60,000 nt of DNA from Branchiostoma floridae (lineage: Eukaryota > Chordata > Leptocardii > Amphioxiformes > Branchiostomatidae). Positions 49,058 through 60,000 of the stretch are shown here, piece by piece (the stretch's first letter is position 1; each line of letters begins with the position of its first letter). The position numbers and the translations under genes were made by a program. Under the pieces are notes generated by a model. It did no database searches. It worked only from the letters and a program-made list of their open reading frames with translations, and was not told the DNA's origin. The stretch lies in NCBI RefSeq assembly GCF_000003815.2, contig NC_049980.1, positions 18,876,059 through 18,936,058 of the forward strand, in the 5' to 3' direction.

Positions 49058-51133
49058 CTGCATGGAACATGACAAACAGAAGTGAGGGAAACTGGAGGAA
49101 AGGACACCTCTCATTGTGTTTCAACTCCAGATGTCATAATATTCGCACTGGTTACCTTGATCAATACATGTACAATAATCCCCCTTCTTGAACTAGCATA
49201 CATGCAGGTGCTACCTTTGCATGACATAGAAGTTGCAGAACTTAAGATAAATTGTGCGAAGATTGCTGTAAATCTTAAAAATTTAGTTAAAATATTCTGT
49301 GGTTTTTAACATACAGATTTTCTGAATAAATAAAGAAGGGAGTCTTACTTATAGATAACATACACTGTATCAATGAATACATAATTAGCCGACCTTTTGT
49401 GGGATTCTACTTCTAGTGAATTATGCGATGTGTTTTGGAAAACAATGTGACACTCACTCAACCAATGCATACAGACCCTACACATGAAGTCCCTACACAT
49501 TTAAACACGTCCTTCATCGTGAATATTTCATTCAGTGCCTATTTTACTTTGATCTAATAACATTTGTTGCTATATACAAAGGAAACAATGTTACCTAGAA
49601 ATACACCCAAACTCTCTCTTCTTGGTGGAAACTCTGAATCAGCATCTGGAACAGAAAGTGTGTAAAGTTCTTGTAAATGCATAAAATCACAATTTTAGAC
49701 AACTGTGGTGTGGACATTACTCAATGAGCAATAATTGCATAATGCATGTGTTTTCATCCATATATCATTTATTGTGTCTTATAAGAGTTTTATCAATAGA
49801 CCACTGCCTAATACAGATAAAGAGAATTCTAGAAAAACACATGACCCACTGTCTGAGATTCAGAAAAACATCAAGCAAAAACAAGAATAATCCATTGTAC
49901 ATGTGTGGTCTACAAATATCATGGTATACTCACTAAGACTAGAAGCCTCATACATACTGTAGTTTATATCTTTCTTCACCATTCAATTACTTTGTAGGCT
50001 TAGCACTAGCAAAGAACAAAAGAGTCATCTCACTGAGAAAGTTGGGCCTGCCATCAGAGTGGAGCCAGTCAGTGACAGGGGAGTTTGCTAAGGCACGTGG
50101 GTCCCCAGTGCTAGTGCCTGATGCTTTCCTGATACGGTTCACTACAAAACAAAAAAGCATCTTAAACTATCTATGTACAATATATCAATAGACTTTTAGA
50201 TGTGATTATATCGATAGACTCTAATATCAAGCTTAAAATGTATGCTAGAGCATGACAGCTGTACATTTCTGTCAATAACCAGAGTTCGAAGGCCTCATCT
50301 ATCCATGAAATATTCAGAGCCTTTGCAGATTTATTGTTAGTACTGTTCCACTACCTGTCGTTAAGACTATACCTTACATGTATGAAAATTCTTTTAAAAA
50401 AGCAGAATTATACATTTTCATTAGTTATGCAAATTAAGTCCTAATTTGCATCTCATTGACATCTCTGTCTATGTTACTTGCATACCGAATATACACCACT
50501 TTGACCTTTTATTAAAAGCTATCTACCAACAAAAAATTAAGACTATGGCAGGTCAAGGACAAAAAATACAAAAACTGGAAACTCTGAAGCAGTACCAGGG
50601 TCACATACTAGGGGGCCTAAAATTAACCTTGCCCTTCATTTTCCCAATCCACATACCAAATTTAAAAAAATTGAAAACCATTACAAACCATACAAAGGTT
50701 CTAAATTTATGTTGATCACAAATATCCCTAAGCACATATACATTGACACACATGCAGACAGACCCAAAACAATACCTCCATTTTTCATGAAGATAAAAAT
50801 GCTGCATGTACAGTGTAACCCTTGTGAGAGTTTTGAGAGTTGAAAGTGCAGTACATTGCTACATTGCTAGGTGGAGCTGTGACATGGACATACCTGCAGG
50901 ATGTACGGGTGTCCTGTTGGGAGTAGTTGCCCAAGTCTCAGTCCAAACTGCAGCTGATGTCAAACTATGGGCAAAGGAAATGGTTTCATCAAGTTTCTTC
51001 CAAAATCAAGGTTGTTATTTATTGAAAGTGTACAGGCTGAACACTTGCATTTACAAATGTAGTGTCATTTTACCTATCTTTAAAATAAAATCACTATCAA
51101 AGTATACGTATCAATTGAGGCTGTCACAACTGA

Positions 51134-51214
<81 letters not shown>

Positions 51215-54200
51215 AGCATCTATAAAGTACTACAAAACAGATTTCAAACTCCCATTTGAAGTGTCATTATGTTGTATGTTATAGCAAGTCGATGTTCAGT
51301 TATAACATTTCTTTCACCATTAAGATAAATAAAATGGCAGAGAAAAGACAGTCAAACCTGGTGAACTGCATGGCTTCTGCATGACAACCCACCAGTGACT
51401 AAGTACTGGATATGTGTGTCCTTCTACAACCTAACAATTAGCAGCATTGCATGCATTCCTATGAATGAATAGTACCTGTCTGCTGTAGTTCGTCCAGGTT
51501 CTACATCATCCTCCCAATCCAGCCTGCCTCTAGGCTGTGCAAAAGGACTGGAAAACACATCCTCATGTAGCCCTGACAGTCTCCTGTAGTCTTCCTTCTC
51601 TTCCTCATCTTTTCGTGGAGAATGCTCTAGGAACTTGTCACTCAATGGTGGCTCAGCAGACCCGCCTACTTCTGCAGTATCAATAGAGAGCTTTGCAAGT
51701 GTATCTTGTACGGGATCTGTTTCCACTTCCTCGGCCATGAGAGCCATGGCACTTGCTTTAAGCCTCTGGTATCTGGCTATCAAGTCTTCCGGAGATTCGT
51801 CAGTCTTCTCTGCAGTACCTTTCTCAGCGACGGGAGGAGCTGACAAGGAGTGGGGATCGTCCAACAGCGACGCCCCCTTTGAGCTGTTCATGGACTCGTA
51901 TGCAGAGTAGGTGTGCTCCGTGTGGACCTCTGCAAACGTCACACTCTTCCCGGAACTAGCGGTGGGGTGCCGGTCCCGCTGCAGCCCGCCAGTGCTGCCG
52001 GAGTCGCTTACCTCGGAGGCAGACGTGCTGCCATTGGTCACGACAGGGGACCTTTTCTGACTGCCAGCAAAAATATCCGAGAGAAGCTTGCCCTCTCCAG
52101 CACTTGTGCCATCAGGTGACTTACTTGAAGGATGTTCAAAACTGTCAAACAACTCAGGTTGCCATAGTGGCGTCTCAGAGTCTGATAGATGAGAGCTAGT
52201 GTTGCCTGGGGTGTGCAACGTGCCGAGCCGAGACCGAACCTCCAGTGTTGGAGTTCGAGAGGAAAAAATCTCGTTGAAAGTTTCTTCTACATTCTCAAGC
52301 CTGATTGGTGGGTCGGCTGGTGCAGCGTCATCTGAGGTCCTCAGAGGTGATTCAGCATCTAATGCCAAATTTCCAAGGAGTTCCTCAATGGGAACATCTG
52401 AGGGAATTTCATCAGACAGTCCAAGAGGAGTTGTCACTATTTTCATCATGGTTACATGTGGCATCCTTTGCATACTCTCTGTGGATATTTCTTCAACTGA
52501 GGATGATGAGGAGGACCTTCCCTTGAACATGCTTCCACCATCTTTCTCCAAACCATTCACTGCTTTTCCTCCATTCATGGATGAAGGTACTGACGATTCA
52601 GCACTGCTGAACGCGATCAAGTCTTCGAGAGGCCTGCCCTCCCCATGATTCTCCCTTCCCTTATCGTTCCCATTCAGCAAGGAGAGGAGGGAACTCTGTG
52701 TGGAGACACTTCCCACCGGTGAGCTGGGTTTCTCCGACTCGGAAGACTCCTGGTCTTCGATGGACGGATATCTAGGCTTGCTGGGCTGTGGCCAGCCATT
52801 GGGTATTCCTGCAAGCCCCCCCACAATTGGTGCTTGTTCTTGGTGTGCATTGTCTTGTGGGAACAACGTTCTTGTTGGAGTGTCCTGCCTTCCTTCTTGA
52901 GACAGAATATCTTTCCACATTGGAGCTGTAAAATAGAAATAAAATTAAATAAATTTTATATGTAGTTATGGAAGTGTGCTTCTTTTTTTTTTTCTTTAGT
53001 AAAAGGCAAAAGATTTGTATGTAGGTACTGAAGGGAAACCAGTCAGAGAGTTGTGTGCTTCTTAAAACTTTGGCAAAAATACATTTATCTTTGGTTATCC
53101 TTGTGCAAACATCATATGTAAAAGTAGAGACAACTGAAGAATTCAAAATAAATTCATAACATTTTACCAGGTCTGGGTTTGGACGTTGGTGTTCTCGCAA
53201 GCCTGTCTCGAGATGTGAAAGCCACACTTTCATCTGAAATGAGAGAATTAACAGTACTGTATACACTATACATGCAGAAAAGAAATATTTATGGTCACAT
53301 TCATTCTGTAGCAGCAACAACGTCAATCATCTGAGTCAAGTCTCTTGGCATACAGATCACACTGATAAGTTTTATCCAACTACATAGAGATAGACCTGTA
53401 CTGTTATTACTAGCTGTGATGGGTTATCTAAATTGCTTGACGTGCGGCTCCCTTCAAACAAATATTTCTGCTTTATGTCCCTGAGAGGACATCCCTCACT
53501 GTAGCTAGGCCCTCTGTTTTACCTGAGTGGTGTGAGGAAATTTGTTGAAAGTGTCTTTTCTAAGGGCACAATATTATAACCTGCTGGGGATTCGAACCTA
53601 GAACCTTCGGATTCTAATCTAAGTAAATGAGCAACACTAACAACGAGTCAACTTGGCAGATATCATTGAAAATGCCCCTTTGTATTGTATAAAAAGTGAC
53701 AACTTGCACTAGATTCACACTGTCTTACCTGAAGTAATTTCTCTTCACAAGTCCACAGCTGCCAAAGACCTAACATTTTTACCACAAGTTAATGCACAGT
53801 GTCTTACCTAGAGCAGCCAGTGGGTCCTGTAGGGGCTGTATGACAGGGGAGCTGGGAGGGGAAAGGTCAGAAGAACTAGCTACTGAAGGGGTCCTCTCTT
53901 CTGCTACTGCTGAGGCAATCTGGCAAAAAACAACCAAGAAACAAGTCAGTACTGACAATAGTGCATATTATCTGAATGACATTTTGCTGACACTATGAAT
54001 ACACACGACTGTATATCTTCAACTGGCAAACATTAAAGTAATTCATGTTAGCTGCACTTGAATCTAACACTAATGCAAAAATGATGAGCTTGGAAATGAC
54101 ACAACTGTTGCAATGAAACAAATTCATCATACTATCATACATACATTCTGCGGATAATATCATACACTGTACACATGTAATGGTCTCAATAGTGCTTGGA

Positions 54201-57200
54201 ACACTGCCCTTTGTAACAGTTGTTGGAATCCCTGGCTGTGTGTGTTGAACAGCTAAACTAATCCATATATAAACTGTTGTAGTGCAATGCAATGTAATAC
54301 AAGACTGAGCACATGATTGTGATGCGATAAGTCTATTCTCTGAAAACCACAACATAACTGTTAAATATTTCCCAGTTTACAGCAAGAGCAAATTTACCAT
54401 ATCATAACAGATTCAACTTTTTCGCACCTCACAACACATTTCCTTTTTACCACCACTATAGCCATACCTGGTCAATCAGTAGCTGATGTGCCTTTGGAGT
54501 AAAACCCTGCGGCCCCCTGCTCGGAGTGGAGGGGTCTTCCATGGGTCTCCCAGCCGGAGTTCTCCAGCGCTGGTCTCCCATTGGCTGTTTGGACTGGGAG
54601 GCCAGCATGTCCTGCGCTCTTCTCCGCTGGTGAACCGGCGTCCTCTCCACCCTCACCCTCGGGTCTGTCTTCAAGGGTGTGAAGATGTCGTCTGTGTCAG
54701 GACTGGTAGGTACAGGTGCACGCAGTACCTCCTGCTGGACACTAGGGGGTGCCCTGGGCTGCTGAACAGGTCTCTCCTCTTTTCTCTTTACAGGTATCTT
54801 GGATGCAGGCTGTATGCTTTCCCTTCACAATAAGGAACGACCCATAAGAAATGAACTTCATTTAAGATAAATATCAGTACAGACAACATTGTGAACATCA
54901 ACTAGTCATTAACTAATTTCTTTCACAGTTGCCGTGGATTACATATGGTCATTAGAATGCAGGTGACAAATTATGACCGAAAAATATGATAGATGTCGAA
55001 GAGTTAACAGTCTGACAACAAAAAATAGGATGAAATTTTTACCTTTCCTATCAAACACATTTGAATTTCCATGAATGAGGTTAAATCCACATACATAATT
55101 AAGATCCCCTTGTCCATACAGTTTTAAGCATATCTCTGTCCTACCTGAAAGTCTGTTCCCCTGTCAGCACCCCCCTGTCGTATGTTGGAGTGCCCTGTGC
55201 CAACAGACCTGTTGTCCTCCGTGCTGCCCTGTGCACAGAACTGGCCAGTCTGGACACAACCTCTGGGGTGGAAACTACACAGAGAAACAAGAAAACTAGT
55301 TCTCAGCTATGTTTCCATTCACTTTATCATATCGGAACCCATCAAGAACAACCTAAAGCAAATGCAAATTGAGAACACAGCTACATGTCCATGTTGATGG
55401 GACCGTAAAGCCAGCTGCCTGACATGTATGGGGCAGTTTCAGGTGCAAGCCTCAGACATCACACCTCTGTATGTAAAAGGACTTATACACTTATCTAGAA
55501 GAGTTGAAGTCCATTAATTCAACCTTCCGTACCTTCAGGGGAGGGTCTGCGGAGAGAAGCTGCGGGGGTGAGGCCGGTCATCCCTTCCTGAGGTGAGAAG
55601 GACACAGGCGGAGTGGCGGGCATCAAGCCCAGACCTAGGGACTGGAGGAGCAACAGGAATTCACTCAGCTCATTCTACAACTTCAGACACTGTCAACAGA
55701 ATGTGTGAACTGGTGACTAACTCAGATAAACATACATCCACAGCTACAATGGTTATGACAGAACTGAACGATCATAATCCCAGTTCTCTACACATACATG
55801 TAACAGTAATTTACAGCAAAAGTGCAACACTGCACAGTATAGTACTAAATATGATTGCCCCCTAGCTGGCTATGAAGGAAGTGTATTTTCTATGAATGTG
55901 TACACCTAAGCTGTTTTAGTGATGTTGTGTGATGGGAGAGTAGAAATGAGTGTAAGCCGAGTTATCTTGTTTCAAAACTTTCAACAAAAATACAGCTGCA
56001 GTTCTATGTAACACTGCTTATTTCCAAGCATGTAAAGTATTGTAGCATAATAATGTATTCCAAATGCGAGACCAGATTAATCATACATAACTGTACTGTA
56101 ATCGATAATGTTTTGTTGTTGTTTTGTATGTAGCCTCTTAGTACTGCTGTCTGTATAGCTATTAGTTGTTAGTAATTGCCATACATTGTACCCTGTGCGA
56201 TTGTTGAGCAATAAATTCATTCATTCATGCTAAGAACATTAGGCACCAAAACTGCTAGGTGATCATGACTTGTAACTAAACTTGTCCTTTGTTTTCATGT
56301 CATAATAATCCATTGAATAGCTTCTTAAGTTATGCTGCCCATCCACAAATATGACAAGACACAGATGCTAATAGAAAAACATAACCTGCTTGATGAAGGT
56401 AAGAACATAGGTATGCATACTGGGATGGAGAGAGGATATGAGTTCCGTGTGTTGGGTTCTTGGGGCAGATACTGTGAGTCCAGCTCTCTGGTTAGCCTGG
56501 CTACAGACTCTTGGAGATCAGGGATCACCTTGTCAGCCAGAGTATCTCTGTGGGAGAAAATATATGCCAATAAATGACTCGGTTATAGTTTACAGATCTT
56601 GCTGTTTAGCAAAAATAAGAATTGCTTGGTAATCCAAGATACATGTAGAAAAAAATGAGGAAAAAGAGGCCAATTTCTTGCTTTTTCCAGCAATAAACTG
56701 TCTACTGTCTAAACACCCTTTTATGTAGTAATGTCACTTGAATGAGCTTCCTAAATACTGTAAATCTTTTCATGTTAGCAGTTTTTTCAAAGCCTCTACA
56801 TAGTGAAATCATGACAAATCATTGTGGGTTATTGAGTCCACTGCGTAACTTGACCAGACTTTAAACACTGCATAAACCTCCTTTCCACCTCTTCTGCATA
56901 AGTGAACCCTGCCAAAATCTACAGTGTGGCATTGATGAAGCCATAAACTGTTTCTTTAGAAACTCAGAAATAGGATACTTGTCAGCGCAAAACTGGAAAA
57001 CACATTATGTACCATTTGGTAACTTGCTCTATAAAATTTGTTTTTTAAATCATACTGAATAGAGAACCAAACCTTTTGTCACAAAATGTCCCAAGTAACT
57101 CACCTGAATGCCTGTGCATTAGACAGGTGTGCATGGTGCGTGTGCACCTGGGTGGCAACCCCGGCGGAGAAATCAGAAAAGTTGGGCAGGCCACCTGGAA

Positions 57201-59793
57201 ACAACGAGACACAATGTATATATGTCATGATTACATTATTCTCCTCTTCCACAACTGAATAGAACTTATTCTGGGATAATAGCTATAATAATTTATATAT
57301 ATAACAGTGGGGCCGCGTGGCGCAGTGGCAGCATATTCGGCTCGAGACCGAGAGGTGGCGGGTTCGAATCCGACTGCTGTGTCACCGATCTTGTGCCCTT
57401 GGGAAAGGTACTTTACACGACTTTCCTCCCTTAACTCAGGTGTAAATGAGTATCTAGCTGCGGCTAGTGGCCTTGGCGGGGCTTCGTGGCCGAGACAAGC
57501 CTTAGGGGCATGTTCGGGCATGACGCACCCGCCATGACACATGAGTTGCGCGATCGGGGGTAGGAGGAACCCCTTACATCCTTGGTCGGAAGTCCTCCTA
57601 GGAGACGGAAACTCCAAATGATAAACCTGCATCTGCTGGGGCCGTCTTACGTGGCAAACAGTTCTGTCCCTGTAGGACTCAGTGCGCCAGTAGACGAGAG
57701 GGTGGAGAAGGGAGTGCACACCCCTCCTTCACCTTAAAAAGTCACGTGCAGGCCAGGCAAACTGGTCGTATAATCAACCTTGTCTGCCTACCATTGATCT
57801 TCGGATACGAAGAAACAGCCATCATCATATAATAGTTAATTGATGTCTCTCTTTCTGTAGCTACAGTATCAAGATGGTAACAACATTTAGAAACTTATCA
57901 ATGGTACTCTACTCTTTGATGATTTCTACGTAGTTTTAAAAAATGACACCAAAAATATCAACAACTTTAAACAAAAATGACAGAAAAGGCAAAACACTAT
58001 ATGCATACCTTCATGCAATTTTTCAATGTACAGATGCAGGGCAAGGCTTGACAGCTGCACAAAACTGGGAATGAAAATACAAGCTTTAAGATAATTTGCA
58101 CTGCAAAGAAGTATGTGTAAATGATATGTATCAATAATTGCTTTAAGAATTGCAGTAAAAAGGATCAACCACAGCTTACCTCATGAGATTGAGTCTTCCT
58201 CCTTGATAGATGTCTCCAATATTTCTCTATAAGGATAAGACATAGACATGTGAATGTACACAAGAAGCTTCACAATACAAACTACAAACAAGTGCAAACT
58301 TTTCCTGTTCAGAACTTTATGTCAAATGATAACAAGATACAGATTGCAACATGGATGTGATTTGTGTCTAGCCAGTTTTTTCAACAGTAAATCTTCCAAG
58401 TCTTAAAGGAAAATTACATGTAGTTTATGTCACAACAAGAAATACATGAGTATTAGCTAGGATTATAATTTTTTTTACTTAATTATGATCCCACAGCAAG
58501 ACTACCATACAAGTAGAGACCACTTCAAGGTTTTGGGATACATGAAAGGGACTGACACAGCATCTCTTTTCCCTAAGTCAGAAAAATAATGATTGAGATA
58601 AATTGTCTAATTGAGAGTGACAACTAACTGACCTAATAGTAGAAGCAGGGTTTACAAAGGATGTGCTGGAATATCACCTATTATCTTGAGGTAGGAAATT
58701 TGTTTAAAATCTGCCTTTCCTAAAGACACAATATAGGAGCTTGTCAGGGGTTCAAACTCATGGGACCTGCACAAACACACTTTATGCCATAATATGCCAC
58801 ATAGCAAGATAGCAATGACAGGATCCTCTCCTACAACTCACCCTCTGCAATTCCCTGTCACACTCCCTGAGCAGCAGATCAGGTACACGGACATCAATTT
58901 TGGAGGTGTCCACTTTGTACTTGTCCAGAACTCCTTGCAGTACAGACTCTACCACTTCACGCTGGAAGGGAAATGGTTTATTTGTACATGTGGCACCAGT
59001 GTCATATAACCCCCTGTAATAGTACCCCCAGGATGTGTACCAGCATATAGTGCATTACAGTAATACGAAAATCATTTTAGGGTAACAGCTATCTACATTT
59101 GTATCTTCATGGCTACCTTGTCCCCCCAACAACCTGGAGGTCAAGGGACTAGGAAGGTAGGTAGGTTCAAAATACAGAAATATCAATGCACCTGTACCAT
59201 ACCTGAATTATCCTACAATTAAGTATAATATTACATTTTACCTTATTTTCGTACTAAGTCAAGAAAAACATGCTATTCCTAGACCAAGTGCAGAGATGAA
59301 AACATTGCATGGTTGAAGACAGCACCATTTTGGATTTAAGGTCCTCATGTAAGCATGGGTTCTCTGCATGAAATAGTTGAAGCCTAAATAAATATTCTGT
59401 CAACTGTTTATTTAGGTTTCTGCCTTCCTTTAGAAGTAAGTATACATTACTTTGTCAAAAAGTTGATGTATAGATACAGGTGCAGACATGTACCTGTACT
59501 TGATGTTATATCTAGGTACATGGCCCTACTTGTACATAAAGTTTGAAGCTCACCTGCTGTGAAGAGCCTTTGTACAACTCATCCACTGCTCTCCACAACT
59601 CTCGCACCTGGAAAAACAAACCATCATTAGCTGGTTTCTCACAGCGATGCAACAAGTTCAACCAATGATTTTCACCGTATCACAAGATGTAAGTGGCACA
59701 AAGCAAACTGACAGTACCTTGTGGACAGCCTGTGTTCTCCTTACTCTCAGGATATCATCATCATGTTGGAGTCTTCCTCCAGCCTTCCTCCTA
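48927..59793 (-). CDS. HAUS6: HAUS augmin-like complex subunit 6, 5' end outside the window
   Basis: HAUS6 (FAM29A) is the augmin subunit that recruits gamma-tubulin through NEDD1 to nucleate microtubules from existing spindle microtubules. Seventeen exons join in consistent phase, listed 5' to 3': 59718-59793, 59554-59607, 58842-58961, 58180-58226, 58009-58064, 57104-57194, 56473-56547, 55533-55663, 55145-55274, 54468-54822, 53808-53919, 53168-53233, 51476-52925, 50894-50964, 50034-50141, 49595-49645 and 48927-49057 (stop). The diagnostic block is VPDLLLRECDRELQR followed by NIGDIYQGGRLNLM and SFVQL. It matches the conserved HAUS6 motif that I recall as LLL...IGNVYEAGKLNLL...IQL. Further matches are the LGLxLMPATPPVSF block, AHQLLIDQIASAVAEE, the RDRLARTP motif and the late LIARYQRLK motif. 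About 1,040 codons are visible. The N-terminal HAUS6_N domain (about 300 residues in human) must lie beyond 60000, so the protein would exceed human HAUS6 (955 residues). The C-terminal half is Ser/Pro-rich with many SP/TP sites. Confidence 0.87.
51139..51209. repeat. (AT)n microsatellite
   Basis: About 35 uninterrupted AT dinucleotides in a HAUS6 intron, between the exons at 50894-50964 and 51476-52925. Confidence 0.98.
51476..52925 (-). CDS. HAUS6: HAUS6 large exon, disordered phospho-rich C-terminal region
   Basis: 1,450 nt, about 482 codons, open throughout. It starts APMWKDILSQEGRQDTPTRT and is Ser/Asp/Glu-rich with many SP or TP sites, which in vertebrate HAUS6 are mitotic kinase sites controlling Plk1 and NEDD1 binding. 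Near its end is DLIARYQRLKASAMALMAEE, matching the conserved 'LRxRYExLKxS' segment of HAUS6. It ends at ADAG-type donor GACAG|GTACT; the open frame continues 52 nt further but that part is taken as intron because the donor joins in phase to 50894-50964. Confidence 0.88.
53490..53645 (-). mobile_element. tRNA-SINE remnant
   Basis: On the minus strand a B-box-like GGTTCGAATCCCC is followed by a body reading TGCCCTTAGAAAAGACACTT and CCTCACACCACTCAGGT, similar to the SINE at 57309. It lies in a HAUS6 intron and is diverged and partial. Confidence 0.65.
54468..54822 (-). CDS. HAUS6: HAUS6 exon, basic and proline-rich region
   Basis: 355 nt, 118 codons. The content is hydrophilic and rich in Lys/Arg/Pro, with several TP/SP sites (TSPDTDD, FTPLK, ERTPVHQ, RWRTPAG). 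It ends TPKAHQLLIDQ, which continues into IASAVAEERTP in the next exon (53808-53919). Together these match the conserved HAUS6 'LxEEVAxAV' helix in the middle of the C-terminal half. Confidence 0.82.
55533..55663 (-). CDS. HAUS6: HAUS6 exon, proline-rich linker after the coiled-coil region
   Basis: The acceptor GAGCTGAG|T gives EFLLLLQSLGLGLMPATPP and SFSPQEGMTGLTPAASLRR. The EFL..LGL...PPxSF pattern matches the linker that follows the last coiled coil in vertebrate HAUS6. The more obvious acceptor CTCCAG|T leads to an in-frame stop when joined to the previous exon, so the upstream acceptor was chosen. Confidence 0.78.
56100..56228 (+). mobile_element. 3' end fragment of an L2/CR1-like LINE
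   Basis: The segment ends TTGTACCCTGTGCGATTG followed by GAGCAATAAATTCATTCATT and CATGC. A polyadenylation-like AATAAA running directly into TTCA/ATTC repeats is the typical tail of L2/CR1-like elements. The 5' limit is arbitrary. It lies in a HAUS6 intron. Confidence 0.55.
57309..57826 (+). mobile_element. tRNA-derived SINE, apparently full length
   Basis: The element starts GGGGCCGCGTGGCGCAGTGG (A box) and has GGTTCGAATCC as a B box about 50 nt later, so the head resembles a tRNA. It is followed by a body containing CCTTGGGAAAGGTACTTTAC and CTCAGGTGTAAATGAGTA, then a GC-rich region and a short ATCATCAT tail. Flanks ATATAACAGT (57299-57308) and ATATAATAGT (57827-57836) match at 9 of 10 positions and look like a target duplication. 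It sits in a HAUS6 intron, opposite to the direction of transcription. The element is much GC-richer than its surroundings. Confidence 0.85.
58180..58226 (-). CDS. HAUS6: HAUS6 exon with the diagnostic IG-x-IY-x-GG-RLNL block
   Basis: This 47-nt exon reads RNIGDIYQGGRLNLM plus a split codon. The next exon (58009-58064) supplies S-FVQLSSLALHLYIEKLHE. This is the clearest similarity to vertebrate HAUS6. An alternative frame (KYWRHLSRR...) would not keep phase with both neighbours. Confidence 0.9.
58680..58770 (-). mobile_element. tRNA-SINE remnant
   Basis: A short, decayed copy: on the minus strand GAGTTTGAACCCCTGACAAG is followed by TGTGTCTTTAGGAAAGGCAG and TACCTCAAG. The order of B box and core matches the full copy at 57309-57826. 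Confidence 0.5.
58842..58961 (-). CDS. HAUS6: HAUS6 exon, conserved helical region
   Basis: Forty codons in phase 0-0. The exon carries REVVESVLQGVLDKYKVD and then VRVPDLLLRECDRELQR. The dipolar pattern of VVxSVLxG...YxxD...VPxLLL is one I recognise from the middle region of HAUS6 proteins. Confidence 0.88.
59718..59793 (-). CDS. HAUS6: HAUS6 exon, first visible in the window
   Basis: This exon encodes RRKAGGRLQHDDDILRVRRT and continues QAVHK into KVRELWRAVDELYKGSSQQ (next exon, 59554-59607), a helical segment of the augmin core. It enters with one nucleotide of a split codon and ends AAG|GTACTG in phase 0. Upstream exons are not in the window. Confidence 0.8.
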
Positions 59794-60000
59794 CTGGGAC
59801 TTCAAGGAGAGGGAGGTTCATGTTAGAGGGAAAGCACATATCATAGAAATTGTGTGTGAGAGACTGTTAACAATACAGAATTTTTGTCAGAAAGGCACTG
59901 AGCACCCACAGTAAATGCCTTTTATTATAGTACCCAACTGTGAACTTATATAGTCCATCAAACTCAAATGAACGTACAGTTCATATATCAACAGACAAAC

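Noticed and set aside
51045-51216. Open frame ending in alternating Ile-Tyr
   Set aside because: Produced by the (AT)n microsatellite; not coding.
51913-52648. Open frames on the plus strand within the HAUS6 large exon
   Set aside because: Antisense shadows of a Ser-rich coding exon.
57309-57380. Functional tRNA gene
   Set aside because: It is the head of a 518-bp SINE with a body, tail and flanking duplications.

Overview
The window is intron-rich animal genomic DNA: AT-rich, with short exons bounded by GT/AG splice sites, tRNA-derived SINEs, non-LTR retrotransposons and small inverted-repeat DNA elements. Two protein-coding genes can be reconstructed exon by exon with matching phases. The first encodes an alpha-2,8-sialyltransferase of the ST8SIA2/ST8SIA4 (polysialyltransferase) group. 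The second encodes HAUS6, a subunit of the augmin complex. A single ST8SIA2/4-type gene with invertebrate-style repeats fits an invertebrate deuterostome, most likely a cephalochordate such as Branchiostoma. That assignment is inference; no species-diagnostic sequence was tested.

Layout. Positions 1-25061 hold no recognisable coding exon. The left edge (1-1600) is CpG-rich. This stretch also holds a ~1.07-kb element with terminal inverted repeats (4651-5723), SINE remnants (6263-6910), a hairpin tandem repeat (9465-9573), a diverged tandem duplication (17390-18175) and three candidate conserved regulatory blocks. The sialyltransferase gene lies on the + strand from 25084 to 41983: six coding exons, 443 codons, and all five introns in phase 2. 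Its introns carry a piggyBac-like MITE (25424-25657), a tRNA-like insertion with a possible target duplication (29858-30119), a possible Penelope-like fragment (35175-35290), a 5'-truncated LINE with a long open reverse transcriptase frame (38113-40557, minus strand) and a 149-bp tandem duplication (41098-41390). From 41984 to 48926 there is non-coding DNA with a 3'-UTR hairpin and a MITE (46546-46756).

HAUS6 is on the minus strand from 59793 down to 48927. I recovered 17 consecutive exons, about 1,040 codons, ending in a stop; the N-terminal part lies beyond position 60000. Its introns hold a full-length tRNA-SINE with target duplications (57309-57826), older SINE pieces, the 3' end of an L2/CR1-like LINE (56100-56228) and an (AT)n tract.

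The two genes are convergent (tail to tail), about 6.9 kb apart, with no evident functional link: one acts in Golgi glycan synthesis and the other in mitotic spindle microtubule nucleation. The observation most worth following is the sialyltransferase. It keeps the sialylmotifs, the two N-glycosylation positions and most basic residues that define vertebrate polysialyltransferases, but has a longer, multi-exon stem.
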